Below, one piece after another: positions 22,101 to 33,289 of a stretch of DNA of 64,000 nt. How positions within the stretch are numbered: position 1 is the stretch's first letter; the number at the start of each line of letters is the position of its first letter. Origin of the DNA: Lingula anatina (lineage: Eukaryota; Brachiopoda; Lingulata; Lingulida; Lingulidae); assembly GCF_001039355.2 (NCBI RefSeq), contig NW_019774825.1:285537-349536 (forward strand), read 5' to 3'. Below the pieces are notes generated by a model. The model was given only the letters and a program-made list of their open reading frames with translations, had not been told where the DNA came from and made no database searches. A program made the position numbers and the translations under genes.

Positions 22101-24028
22101 ATTACCTCCAGGGATGCGATTCCTATCATCTCTAAAAGAGTTTTGCCTGGGGGGTAACACACTGATTCAGCCACCAGAAGAGGTAGTCAAAGAAGGCAGA
22201 GAGGCAGTGTTCCGGTATCTTGAAGATCTGGCACAAACCAGAGCAAAAAAAGCATCAAGACTTCAGGTTCAGGTGCTAGGAGAAACTTGTGTAGGAAAAA
22301 CAAGTCTGGTGGGAACACTCACAACGGGAGAGCCCTACTTGACCCTTGAAGCAGACAGAACGCATGTCCTGCAGCAAAAATCATGGGTGCCACAGGAGGA
22401 TGTCTTCTTGAATATCAATGACTTTGGTGGTCATTCAGTCTACAAAGTTGCACACAACTTTTTCTTGGCCAAAAATGCATTATCTTTGGTTGTTTTTGAT
22501 ATCTGTTTGAACATAGCTGAGGAGTACCATAGTGATATAGGAACTTGGATTGAAAACATTTATTACAGATCACCAGAATCAATAATTTTACTAGTAGGAA
22601 CTCATGCAGACTTCGTTAGTGATGAAGAAATACAGACAAAGAAGGAAGATATCAAGAGAGCGTGGAAAGCACAATTAGAAAAGAGACAATCCAGATTGAA
22701 AGCAGCCTGTGACACGTTGCGTAAAAAAATGAGAAAACAGAAAGAGCTTACAGAGGCGTATCATACTAAATTAGATCACATAAGAAAATCAATGAAAAAC
22801 CCACCACAGGTTTGTGAAGACATATTTGTCACAAGTTCCAAATCACAATATGGAATTGAGAACCTTAAAAATGAATTGATCCGAATAGCAAAGCAAAAGG
22901 CCATCATATTACCAAGATCATGGTTGAAAATAGTAGAGAACATCGAAAAAGCTAAACACAGTGGGACAGAATCTGTTTTGTCCATGGATTCCATTGGAGA
23001 CATAAACGAAGAACACGAACCTCCTCCTGAAGTCGCCAGAATTGAAGAGGCATCAACCAGCAAAGAACGGGACAAAGCAGAGAGTCAGAGGATGGAAGAT
23101 GTCATTTCGTTTTTGCATGATACTGGCGTGGTTTTGTGGTTCAAAGCCAATCCTTTGCTGCGACAGGTCATTTTTCACAAACAGGATGTGTTAATAAACC
23201 TCTTGAAAGCAGTCCTCCGTCATGATCTTGCATCCATCCTTGTATATGATACTAAACCCTTCAGAGAGAGATTCAGCCGACCGGGGTTTGAATTTGCAAA
23301 ACGGGATGTGCTTAAAAGTGGTATTTTGAGCACAACATTGCTTGAATGTTTGTGGGAGAAGTATGACCTAGGGATACCAGGATTTTTAGCAATGCAGAAA
23401 TTACTAAAGGACTTTGAGGTGTGCTATGTGGTTAAAGGCGAGGAAGAAGATATGTTTCATTTCCCATGGATCTTGGAAGAAGGTCGCCCAAAAGATCTTT
23501 CCTCCAAATGGCAGACTACACCCCTTCCCCGAGATGCATTGCAAATTTCCACCGAGGTCCATTTTGCCGGCCCCTGTCCAATAGGGCTGTATGAAACGGC
23601 TGCTGTACATCTCCATGAACACTTGAAAAACTTCAAATCAACACGTATAGACTGGAAAGATGGTTTCTATGCTCAGCTTGATGATAATCTCCGAATGACG
23701 CTTGAAAGGGAATGTGTAGGAAACCCAGCCAATGGAAAAGTAAGGCTTTCCATGCGTGGGGACAATCTTCACCAACTCAAAGAGTCTTACCTTAAGTTAT
23801 TCAAGGACTTGACACAGTTGATAGAAAGAGAATGCCCTGGTGCAACTCGAGTTGAATATGTGGTGTGTCCACATTGTTTACATAATGAGGAAACATCTCC
23901 ATCACTTTTTGAAATACCAGAGCAATTTCTTAATGTTTCACTGGAAGATAAGGCATGTTATCACCCTTGCCCAGAGGAAGATCCAAGTTACATGGCTTCG
24001 GCGGATTTCTATTATCCTGTGACGAAGG
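19195..24028 (+). CDS. ROCO copy 2, exon 1: LRR x41, ROC, COR (module 1)
   Basis: A single exon of 4,834 nt with no internal stop. A 45-residue N-terminal lead (MSANKDSPEWKKLELLQKL...) precedes 'SLNLQRIGRRIPQSI' and 41 LRRs that alternate between two 23-residue types, one ending '..FP.PVCEL' and one ending '..I.PPEVKQL'. ROC follows, then a short acidic linker with a single copy of the repeat that is triplicated in module 2. The COR domain runs to the donor GTACGT at 24029. Confidence 0.92.
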
Positions 24029-27000
24029 GTACGTTAATATTACAGTCAGTTATAAGCAGTAGTTATGTTATCCAATATGAATGAAATTGCCACATTATCA
24101 GTTGGCAGAAAACTTTGGAACTGTACATTCTACATTGTTTATTTAAAAAATGGTTTATTTAATATAAGGTGCTTCCCCACTGTTTTGGTAGGTGCCATGA
24201 CCGATCTCCACAGTACAACTCTGAGGATACACGGCGTACAAATGTATAAAGACATCAGTGGTCCATCCCAGCCCCTCAAGGAGATTATGAGCCGACTTGT
24301 GAAGGAAAATGTACTCACAAAGAAAGACCGGAGATCCATTCTAGAGCCAGATGGAACAATCAATCTTTTCAGCATCCTTGAAGGAAAGAGGGACTCTGCG
24401 TTCTACATCTTCTGTGGAGCCTTACATGACAGTGGGAAACATGAAACTGCCAGTCTTCTGATGTAGGTCAACGTCTTGTTCCTACCAGCTATACTGAGTT
24501 TTAAAGTGTTTATCAAGTTAGATATTTCCTGGGTTATTTTTCCATTTTTTATTTCATTTACAGGCAATTGGTTCACATTTAATTATACCAAATAGGTTTT
24601 TGACGTATCTTGTAAATGTAATTCAATCCATTATATGCCACCAGAAGACGCCCCCAGAAATGTTTGCTTGAAAGCAGTAAACAATTTCCAATTGTTTCAT
24701 ATTCCACTAAAACTGCTTTCTTTATGACAAATTTATTTTATTTTAAATGCATATTATGAACTTTATTGTAGGTTATCGGATTTGGCATTGGGCCTTGGGG
24801 AAGATGGCCTCAGAGAAGCGCTGACAACTTTGTTGCACAAGAGTGTACTAACACAGGAGGAGGTGAACTATGTGCTTTATAAATCACGGCAACAGCTTTC
24901 TCGTAAGGTGGGAGCTCTTCTTAAAAAATTGAGCGATAAAGTTTGCTGTTTACGGAATGAGTCCTTTTCTAATTTTAAGAAAGTTGTTTATGAGATTGAA
25001 AGGAAACAGCGACTGGAAAAGATGTACCCATCAAATTCACCTGAGCGTGATAAGCTTGAATTGCTTCAAAAGCTCGACAGAGACCCAAAATATGCTGATC
25101 CAGATTCAGAAGAAAAAGAGATATGGAAAAGCCTTAATCTACAAAGAATTGGAACCAGAATCCCACAGAGTATATCTCGCTGTGTCAACATTGAAAGACT
25201 TGATATATCCGGTAATGGAACCCTAGACAAGGCTACATGGGAGGCCATGCACACACTAAGAGTTCTAGAAGAGTTAAAAGCATCTGAGTGTGGAGTAAAT
25301 GCAGCCTCTTTGAAAATCGATCATTTGAAAAGCCTAAAAAAATTAGAACTGTCCAAGAACCACTTGAATCAATTACCATTATCAATATTTACGCTTGAAA
25401 GACTGATAGAGCTTGACCTTAGCCATAACAACATCACCACCATTCCACCAGAGGTGCAACGACTAAAGAATCTGAAGAAATTAAACATGTCCCACAACAG
25501 TTTGGAAGAAATCCAGACACCAGTATGTGAGCTGGAGACATTAGAAGAGCTCAACCTGAGTCATAACAAAATTGCCACAGTTCCACCAGAGATGAAACAA
25601 CTGAGGAGTTTGAAAGAAATTAACCTATCCAACAACAAGCTGAACGAATTCCCGATCACTTTATTTGAGCTGGAAACACTAAAATCTGTTTGGATGGATC
25701 ATAACTACATAACCAAATTCCCGGTCTTGACTAAAACCAGCAAAATAAGCTTTCTTAGTCTAAATTCCAACAATATTATTGATATTTCTGAGAAAATAGC
25801 TGATATGATGATGAACCTCGTTACTCTTGACTTAGGTAACAACAAATTGAAGAGATTGCCCGTGCAAATGCAACTCCTGTCATCTCTACGTGAACTTCAC
25901 CTGACAGGCAACAAATTAATTCAGCCGCCACAAGATGTAGCAAACGAGGGCAAGGAGCCTGTGTTTCGATATCTTGAAGATCTAGCAAAAAGTTTGGAAC
26001 AGGAAGCATCGATCCTCCAGGTCCAGGTGCTAGGAGAAACTTGTGCAGGGAAGACAAGTCTGGTGGGAACACTCACAACGGGAAGGCCCTACCTGACCCT
26101 TGAAGCAGACAGTACGCATGTCCTGCAGCAAAAAACATGGCGGCCCCAACAGGACGTTTTCTTGAATATCAAGGAGGATATCTTCTTGAATATCAATGAC
26201 TTTGGCGGTCATTCAGTCTACAAAGATGCATACATTTTCTTTCTGACCAATGAATCTTTGACGTTGGTTGTATTCAATATCTGCTTGAACGTAGCAAATG
26301 ACTACCACAGTGCTATAGGAACATGGATTGACAATATCTATTGCCGATCACCAGAATCAAGAATTTTACTAGTAGGAACTCATGCAGACCGCCTTAATGA
26401 TGACGAAAGACAGATTAAGAAGAAAGACATCATGAAAGCATGTGAAGCACAGTTGGAAGGCAGACTATCCAGCTTAAATGCAGCCTATGCCAACTTGAAT
26501 GTACAATTGAAGAAACGGGAAACTCTTACAGAAACATACCACAAAAAGATGGATCACATAAGAAAATCAATCGAACACCCACCAAGGATTTGTAGAAATA
26601 TTTATGACATTAGTTCTGAATCAGGGTATGGAATTAAGGATCTTAAAGAAAAATTGATCCAGGAAGGAAAGAAAAAAACTATTATACTACCAAGGTCATG
26701 GCTGAAAATTGTACATCACATTGAAGAGACTAAACACAGTGGGACAGAATCTGCCTTGTTCATGACTTCTCTTAAGGAAATGAATGACGAACATGAACCC
26801 GCCCCTCAAGTTGGCAACATTGAAGAGGTTTCAACTAGCAGTGGAGCAGAATCGGTCGAGACATATCATAAGGATATGAACAAAGATCAAGGATCTTCTC
26901 CAAAAGTTGCCAAACTTGAAGAAGCGTCAACTAGCAATGGAAAAGAACATGCTTTGTTTATGACTTCACTTCAGGAAAGGGACAAAGAGTACGAACCTCC

Positions 27001-29338
27001 GACTAAAGTTGCCAGAATTGAAGAGGCTGAAGAGGCGCCGACTGGCAGGGGTAGGTACCCAGCCGCAGAGAGTCAGATAATGAAAGATGTCATGTCTTTT
27101 CTACATGAAACTGGTGTGGTTTGGTGGTTCAAAGATGAGACGTCGTTGCAACATGTTGTATTTCACAAACAGGACAAAGTCATAAATTTGTTGAAGATAG
27201 TACTCTGTCGCAACCTAGAATCAATCCTAGAACACTATACAACGCCATTCAGTGAGAAGTTCACCAAACTTGGGTTTGAATCTGCAAAACAGGATGCTCA
27301 AAAACGAGGTATCTTGAGCACAACATTGCTTGAATGTTTTTGGGAGGAATATAATCAAGGACCAGAGATATTTTCTGCAATGCTGAAATTACTGGAGATC
27401 TTTCAGATTTGCTATGCTGTCAGAGGTAAGGACACGCAAGAAGAAAGGTTTCATCTCCCATGGCTTCTGAAAAAAGATCGCCCAAAAGTTCTCTCTCCAA
27501 AATGGCAGATGCCCCTTTCCCGAGATACATTACAAATTTCCATAGAGATCCGTTTTGCAGGTCCCTGCCCAACTGGACTGTATGAAATGGCCGCCGTCCA
27601 TTTTCATGGACATTTGGGAAACTTCAAATCAACGCGTGTAGACTGGAAAAATGGTTTCTATGCTCAGCTTGGTGATTGCCTCCGAATGACACTTGAAAGA
27701 GAATGTGCAGGAAATTCAGAAAACGGAATACTTAGGCTTTCCATGCAAGGGAACAACATTCACCAACTCCAAGAGTCTTGTCTAAATGTGTTTATGGCTT
27801 TGACTCAGCTGATAGAGAGAGAATGCCCTGGTGCATCCCGAGATGAATATTTAGTCTGTCCGCATTGTATGCATGAAGAGATAACACCTCCATCACTTTT
27901 TGAATTACCAGATCAATTTCTCAGTGTCTCGTTGGAAGATAAGGCATGTTATCACCCATGCCGAGTGGAAGAGCTAGGTGTTATGGCCTCAGCAGATTTC
28001 TATTATCCTGTGACAAAGGGTAAGCTTACATCACTATCAGTTATGGGTTGTCTATAAATGGTATAAATATTGCAGAAAATGGGTAAGGGTGAAAGAAAAC
28101 AGTCAAACTTTACCTTTTATTATACACAGTGTTTCGATGATTTATTTCATGTATGTCGGACATGTAGCTTGATTATTATTCCTTATAGGAAACATAACCG
28201 ATCTTCACAGTACGACCCTAAGAATACACGGCGTACAAATGTTTAAAGACATCAGAGGTCCATTCAGGCACCTCTGGGAGATACTGAGTCGACTTGTGAA
28301 AGAAGGGATACTCACAGAGGAAGAGAGGAGTTCTATTGGAGAACCAGACGAACTTTTCAGCATCCTTAAAAGAAAAAGGGACTCTGCGTTTTACATCTTC
28401 TGTGGAGCTTTACATGACAGTGGACATCATGAAACTGCAAGTCTCCTGAGGTAGGTCGGCGTCACACCCTTTCCAGATTTGTAAAATATTATCTAAAACA
28501 TCAAGTAATGTGGCTACATTGCCTTTTTATTGTTACATGTAGAGTTGTATTTGCTGGTTTGAGTAATAAACGTGCCGTCACTTGTGTCATCAATAGTTTG
28601 ATTGTTGACATATCTTGGACAGATTCCACACTATTTCATGCTTACAGAAGTGGAAAAGAACGCAGACAAAAATATTGACTGAAAGCAGTAACTAACCTGT
28701 GTCCATGCAATTACTACATATTCCACTAAAAAAACGTTTTTCTTAATGACACAATCATTTTATAATGAATATATTATACACTGCATTCTAGGTTATCAGA
28801 TTTGGCAGCGGACCTCGGAGAAGATGGTCTGAAATCAGTACTGGAAATTTTAATGTCTGAGTGTGTCCTAACAGAGGAAGAAGTGAACTCCGTGCATCAC
28901 GAATCAGGGGGACAAGTTTCGCAGGAGGTAGAATTACTTCTTCAAAAGTTGAGTGACAAAGTACCCTATTTATGGGATGACCCTTTTTCTAAATTCAAGA
29001 AAGCTGTATATAAGACTGAAAGGAAAAAGCGGTCAGGTAAGATACCATTCAGTCTAATTTTTAGCTAATGATTTTAAAGACGTTGGATCAACAATATGTT
29101 TGTCTTTGCTGAGCACATTATTGATGGAATTCTTTATATTTTTCATCACAGAAATCGTATTGTCAACGTTTTAAGGTCATGTAGTGTCACTAGAGTATAT
29201 TGGTATGCTTCTAAAAGTCATGAGAATGGTCTATAAATGTCACGAATAAAATACTGTAAAGAATATTAGTACCGTAAAACATGCAATTCATTATTTCTTC
29301 CTTTCCTATCCTTTCTTTAAGGTTCAAGAGTGAGTTAG
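19195..29338 (+). CDS. ROCO-CARD gene copy 2: double LRR-ROC-COR-CARD-CARD protein, apparently complete
   Basis: Exons are 19195-24028, 24192-24462, 24772-28019, 28189-28450, 28792-29036 and 29322-29338. All introns are GT-AG and phases match at each junction. The lengths sum to 8,877 nt, 2,958 residues plus stop. Domains: 41 LRRs (residues about 55-1005), ROC1 (P-loop 1029-1036, DFGGH 1076, THAD 1136), COR1 to about 1611, CARD (exon 2), CARD-like, 11 LRRs, ROC2 (P-loop 2123-2130, DFGGH 2178, THAD 2238), COR2, CARD, CARD-like. No transmembrane segment or kinase domain is seen, so it should be cytosolic. The ATG at 19195 is the first Met after an acceptor-like site at 19175, so an upstream exon is possible. 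There is no polyadenylation signal or stop between the two modules. Known ROCO proteins carry one ROC-COR unit. Two adjacent genes with alternative splicing remain a possible alternative reading. Confidence 0.85.
19360..22200 (+). repeat. Array of about 41 LRRs encoded as a 69-bp / 138-bp DNA tandem repeat
   Basis: Two LRR subtypes alternate, giving a 46-residue (138-bp) super-repeat. Higher-order duplication is visible: about 19914-20200 is nearly identical to 21294-21580 (offset 1380 bp = 20 repeats), and about 20086-20200 resembles 21190-21300 (offset 1104 bp = 16 repeats). The module-2 array in the same gene has only about 11 LRRs. Confidence 0.88.
24192..24462 (+). CDS. ROCO copy 2, exon 2: CARD of module 1
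   Basis: The acceptor TTTTGGTAG ends at 24191 and the donor is GTAGGT at 24463; phase 1 in, phase 2 out. The CARD shows 'IMSRLVKENVLTKKDRRSI' and 'RDSAFYIFCGALHDSGKHET'. An in-frame TAG lies three bases beyond the chosen donor (24464-24466), so skipping the splice would end the protein here. Confidence 0.88.
24772..28019 (+). CDS. ROCO copy 2, exon 3: CARD-like, LRR x11, ROC, COR (module 2)
   Basis: The acceptor TTATTGTAG ends at 24771 and the donor is GTAAGC at 28020. Same layout as 1557-4786. An eight-residue (24-nt) insertion, 26171-26194, lies between the P-loop and DFGGH and makes that interval 55 rather than 47 residues. The linker repeat is present three times, the middle one two residues short. 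Confidence 0.9.
28189..28450 (+). CDS. ROCO copy 2, exon 4: CARD of module 2
   Basis: The acceptor CCTTATAG ends at 28188 and the donor is GTAGGT at 28451. It encodes a CARD nearly identical to that at 4955-5216. Confidence 0.9.
28792..29036 (+). CDS. ROCO copy 2, exon 5: second CARD-like domain of module 2
   Basis: The acceptor ATTCTAG ends at 28791 and the donor is GTAAGA at 29037; phase 2 in, phase 1 out. It encodes the CARD-like domain LMSECVLTEEEVNSV...DPFSKFKKAVYK. Confidence 0.88.
29322..29338 (+). CDS. ROCO copy 2, terminal coding exon
   Basis: The acceptor CTTTAAG ends at 29321. Only five codons (GSRVS, the first split by the intron) precede TAG at 29336-29338. The homologous copy-1 exon has CGT TTG where this one has AGT TAG and reads 16 residues further. 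Confidence 0.6.
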
Positions 29339-32170
29339 GACACAGAGGTGCTGTACAGCAGAGAACATTGTCTAGAGGACACGTGATAACCAAATGTGAC
29401 AGATGCCATTTCTGACAGTTTAAGGTACAATTTGAGATAAACTTTAATTAGATTCAATTTGAATCCTTTTTACCCAATTACAGTACCCAATAGAATCTGT
29501 GGTGCCAAATTTTCTACCAAAATGCTTATTAAGAAACTTTCCAAATTGGCATAGTGTGCGTATGTGGAGAAAGGTTTAAAAGTGACAACCATAAAATCAG
29601 CGGGAAAAATGGGCAATTTGGTGGTATAGAGATTGACTGGGACAGGGCAATGTTTACGAATGTATCAATGCGAATAATGACTGTGCATAAAAACACTGGG
29701 ACAATGGTGTAATATTTGAGATGCTGTGACAGCAGATTCCTGTATATTCAACCTCCAGAGTTGTATATTTAATATTTAGTTCCACATAGCTGGTTTGTAG
29801 AATATTTGAACAAGTTCATACAAATGTTGTCAATTTGAAATTTTAGCTAATAGTGATTTCTGCATTATCATTTTGGTTCATGGTGTTTTTAGATGTTATG
29901 AATATTTTAAGAAAATCAACCCAAATTCATAGTTTGCATCTAATTATAGCCTATGGTATGCACGTCCACGATAATGGGTAGCAACAATGAGACATGGGCA
30001 TCAAAATGTCAACATGGTAAAGATCTAGTGAGCACACTTTCCACTTAGAATATGAACCGTATTTGATTTATATTCATAAAATTTGGAAAGTGTAACGTTA
30101 AACACATACAGTTTAAAAATTATCAGGGAAGAGTACGCTTAACTTCACATAGATGGGAAAGCATACTGCGATACTGAATCAGGGTTAAGCAGCGATGACA
30201 TGAAATCGTCTCTCATGAGTAGGCCTAATAACCGAAAAGTGAGAAATGGCTATAGCTAATTCCATTAGTCACATTTAATTCATGTTACCGGGTCATCACG
30301 TCATCAATGGACACTGTGTACGCTAGGTCACTGAGCCTAATGGGAATGGGGAAACACACTACACGCTAGTTATGATTTTGCTGTCGCGCGTCTGAAAACG
30401 AAACAAGATTAGGTCATAACATCTGTGATTCTACACTCACTTCCTTACACATTGTTGTACTACGAAAAGCATATTATTTGTTATAATAAGACAAATCCAT
30501 CCCTTTTATGATGAAAGCACACCCATTGTAATCCAACACAAAGGAATATTTTGGCAGTCTCTCAAAGATGATAACCAATTGTTGTTACCCAGTATCAATG
30601 GCGAGTTATATTTTGTACATAAACAGCTCATTTCTCATCACATTGTTTTACTATTTTCATGGCAATATTAAAAAATACTTCTGTGTTATTTGATATTTGT
30701 AAAGCACCTTGTAAAGCAAGGTACCTACAGGGGGGAATTGTATCAGGTTGAAGAATCTTATAGGAAGTTCTGAGCTCCTCGTTTATTGTATATATCCTTG
30801 AAAAAAGTCACATTTTTTCGTCATTTTAGATTGGTGTTTTATTCCATTATCATACATGTACAGTGGGACAACCTTTTTGACCAATGTTGTATATTAATTG
30901 ATACGAAATTTAACTGCATGTTAATAACTCCATTTATGTTATAGTATTGAATTAATTTCTATCTACGTTTAAGGTTAAAATTGTGTAAAATAATTAGGAA
31001 CGGCTGCATGGGTGTATCCTAACAACAGTTTTCAGTCAATTTTTAGATTTAAGGATGGACGAATGCACTGCTGTCACTGTATTGTATTTGTAAGTATGTG
31101 CTTTAAAATGAACTTTTTGTACATATGAACATTTCTTGAATTTTAATTAAAATTAAAAATTTAAACATTAAAATTCAAATATTAAAATGTTTATTTAGTT
31201 TAGATTTTTTTCAAAGGAATGTGATAGAAATAATTTTGTTAATTTTAGAATTATGATTAATTTTACATTTTGTTAAAAACGGTATCACAAACTGAATGGT
31301 GGCAAACTATTAATTAACGAAAAGTGACATTTTAATATTTTAAAAGCTTTTCAATTGTTTTGGTAGATTATGGTGACAAATCCTATCACTTCTTATAAAC
31401 ACGGAATCAAATTATAGAATTAATGGAAGTATGAAAAACACTAAGAGCAATAGAATTTTGTTTATGGGGTTTATCTTAGCGGTAGTTTTATATTGACTTT
31501 AGTATTAATTAATAAAATATTTCTGAAATATAAATCACTGTTTCCTTTTACCTTTTGTTTGTCAAGTGTGAGAGTGATTTTCTCCAGTAATTGTGGGTTT
31601 GTTAAATATACCAAAAATTGGAAATATTAAATTTTTCTTGGTAACAATGTCTTAAATCGAACAGATGGGACAATACAGACCACAGATCAATATATCATAA
31701 AATCCAAGGAGTTTTGAATTAAAATACCCTGTAAACACTTTGATGGATACTCTGGAAGTTATATAACATCGTATAATCCACCGGAGGTTAAGAACGGTGT
31801 CCAAATTATAATGACGAACCTTTTCTTTATTTTAATCTTTTATAAAATTTGCATGGTTCTTTCATGAATTTTAATGACACAATGTTCTTGTTGCAGAAAT
31901 AAAAATATTGTGACAGTGATCACAGATAAGAACTCGAGGATAGGGGCATGAATTAAATTTATTTGCTTTCATTAAGCTCGGACGTGTTCGTTTTAGATAA
32001 TGATTAAATTATTGAAAAGTGAAGAACTCTTTCAGGGCAAAAATTGATTACTAATTAAAATGGGCTTAAGGATTTATTGATACAAGTAATTTGAGTGCAT
32101 GTTGTTTCTTTTATGTACATCCAGTTCATTTTCTATATAACATGGCTACTTCGGTCATACTTTTTAAATA
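29339..32170. other. Duplicated 3' flank of ROCO copy 2, non-coding
   Basis: Matches 6144-8851. I see no conserved open frame; indels between the copies are not in multiples of three. It probably includes the 3' UTR. Confidence 0.7.
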
Positions 32171-32757
32171 TGGAGACATTTGGTAGGGTCTTTTCGATTT
32201 AATGGACATTTTTTACCTCTCGGGAAATCACATTGGAACATCAAAATAGAGAGGGGGTACATGTTATATTGATAAGTGGTTTTAAAATGGATATAGTAAA
32301 TGGTATTTTGTATTTCCGCACCATAATTCAAGTTAGATAGGGTATTTGTATAATAAAAACAGTGTTAATATCAGTTATACACATACGAGGTGATCATTTG
32401 TAAGTAAAACCACTTGGAACTGGAGGTGGAACAACCTTTTTGACCAATGGTGGACGGGATATTTATGCATGACCCGGTGGCATATCAGACGAAAAGCCAG
32501 AGTAAATTTCAAGTGCATTTATCTAATAAATGCAGTATAAGGTCTGAAAATCGCCGGGTTATTTACATTATATGCCATGTGTCGTGCTCTCTGTTTTGCA
32601 TTAATTTAGTTAAATCAATTTAGTTTAAGACTTAAAATCAATAAAATCACAAATCTACAAATATTACAAACATTTTTGTAGCCCCCAAAATTTTACGGCA
32701 ATACGAAAATTGACGTGCAGTTTTTGAATTTTTTATTCCAGTTTCACTTTTTTACTT
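32171..32757. other. Intergenic, no gene recognised
   Basis: Unique AT-rich sequence just beyond the duplication breakpoint. I see nothing in it beyond short A/T runs. Confidence 0.5.
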
Positions 32758-32837
32758 TTAACGCTGGTTTGTACAGTGAAGCCTGGGAACTGAAAATGAA
32801 TGTTGTATGCGTTTGATATATATGATCAAGCACATGA

Positions 32838-33038
32838 ACAGCAGCAGTTGATGTAACAATATTAAATGTATTCCCATTATACAACAGTTAACATTGATTT
32901 CACAATGTTCAGTGGGTTCCCATAATACAACAGCAACGGTTGTCACAATAGTGAATATATTCCCATTATATGACAGTACAGTGTAACTGTTAATGTCACA
33001 ATGTCCAATGTCTTTCAATAATATAACAGCAACAGTTT
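32838..33038. repeat. Minisatellite, about 4.3 units of 44-52 bp
   Basis: Units begin AACAG(C/T).. and end TTCCCATTATA or similar: about 32838-32882, 32883-32928, 32929-32972, 32973-33024, then a partial unit. It borders the PAN-like frame. Confidence 0.75.
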
Positions 33039-33289
33039 ATTTGACTAGGTGCATTTTTGTAGTAATTGCAAGATACACATGTTTCCATGTTGGCACATTT
33101 TACAACGCAGCTGATAGCGCTTCCCGTCGTCACCGTCTTCCAGACAGAGGATGGTAAAATGAAGTCTTTTGTGGCGACAAAATGTTTATACTGAACATTG
33201 CTATGTACCTGATATATTACCAGTACAAGTCGCAAGAAAACTATAAAATTTTCCAGATAACTCTTTGGCACGTAGAATCCCATGTTCAT
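33039..33289 (-). pseudogene. Possible PAN/Apple-domain exon with signal peptide, truncated
   Basis: From Met 33289 (or 33283) the frame encodes a hydrophobic leader 'FIVFLRLVLVIYQVHS' and then a segment with PAN/Apple-like cysteine spacing (ISCVVKCANMETCVSCNYY). The frame then runs into a minisatellite and stops. PAN domains are extracellular adhesion or binding modules. No partner exons are recognised, so this may be a broken first exon or a remnant of a larger gene. A chance frame with cysteines is the alternative. Confidence 0.35.

Larger units (their letters stand above)
23218..32170 (+). repeat. Segmental duplication, copy 2 (partner 1-8851)
   Basis: The boundary with unique sequence is near 32170, after the shared 'CTACTTCGGTCATAC' segment. 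Small copy-2-specific insertions occur, for example an A/T-rich one near 31141-31190. Confidence 0.92.

Noticed and set aside
19497-22160. Long minus-strand frames across the LRR array
   Set aside because: They are shadows caused by the periodic LRR codons on the plus strand.
32820-33038. CRISPR-like spaced repeats
   Set aside because: Units are contiguous and degenerate with no spacers; this is a minisatellite in an animal genome.
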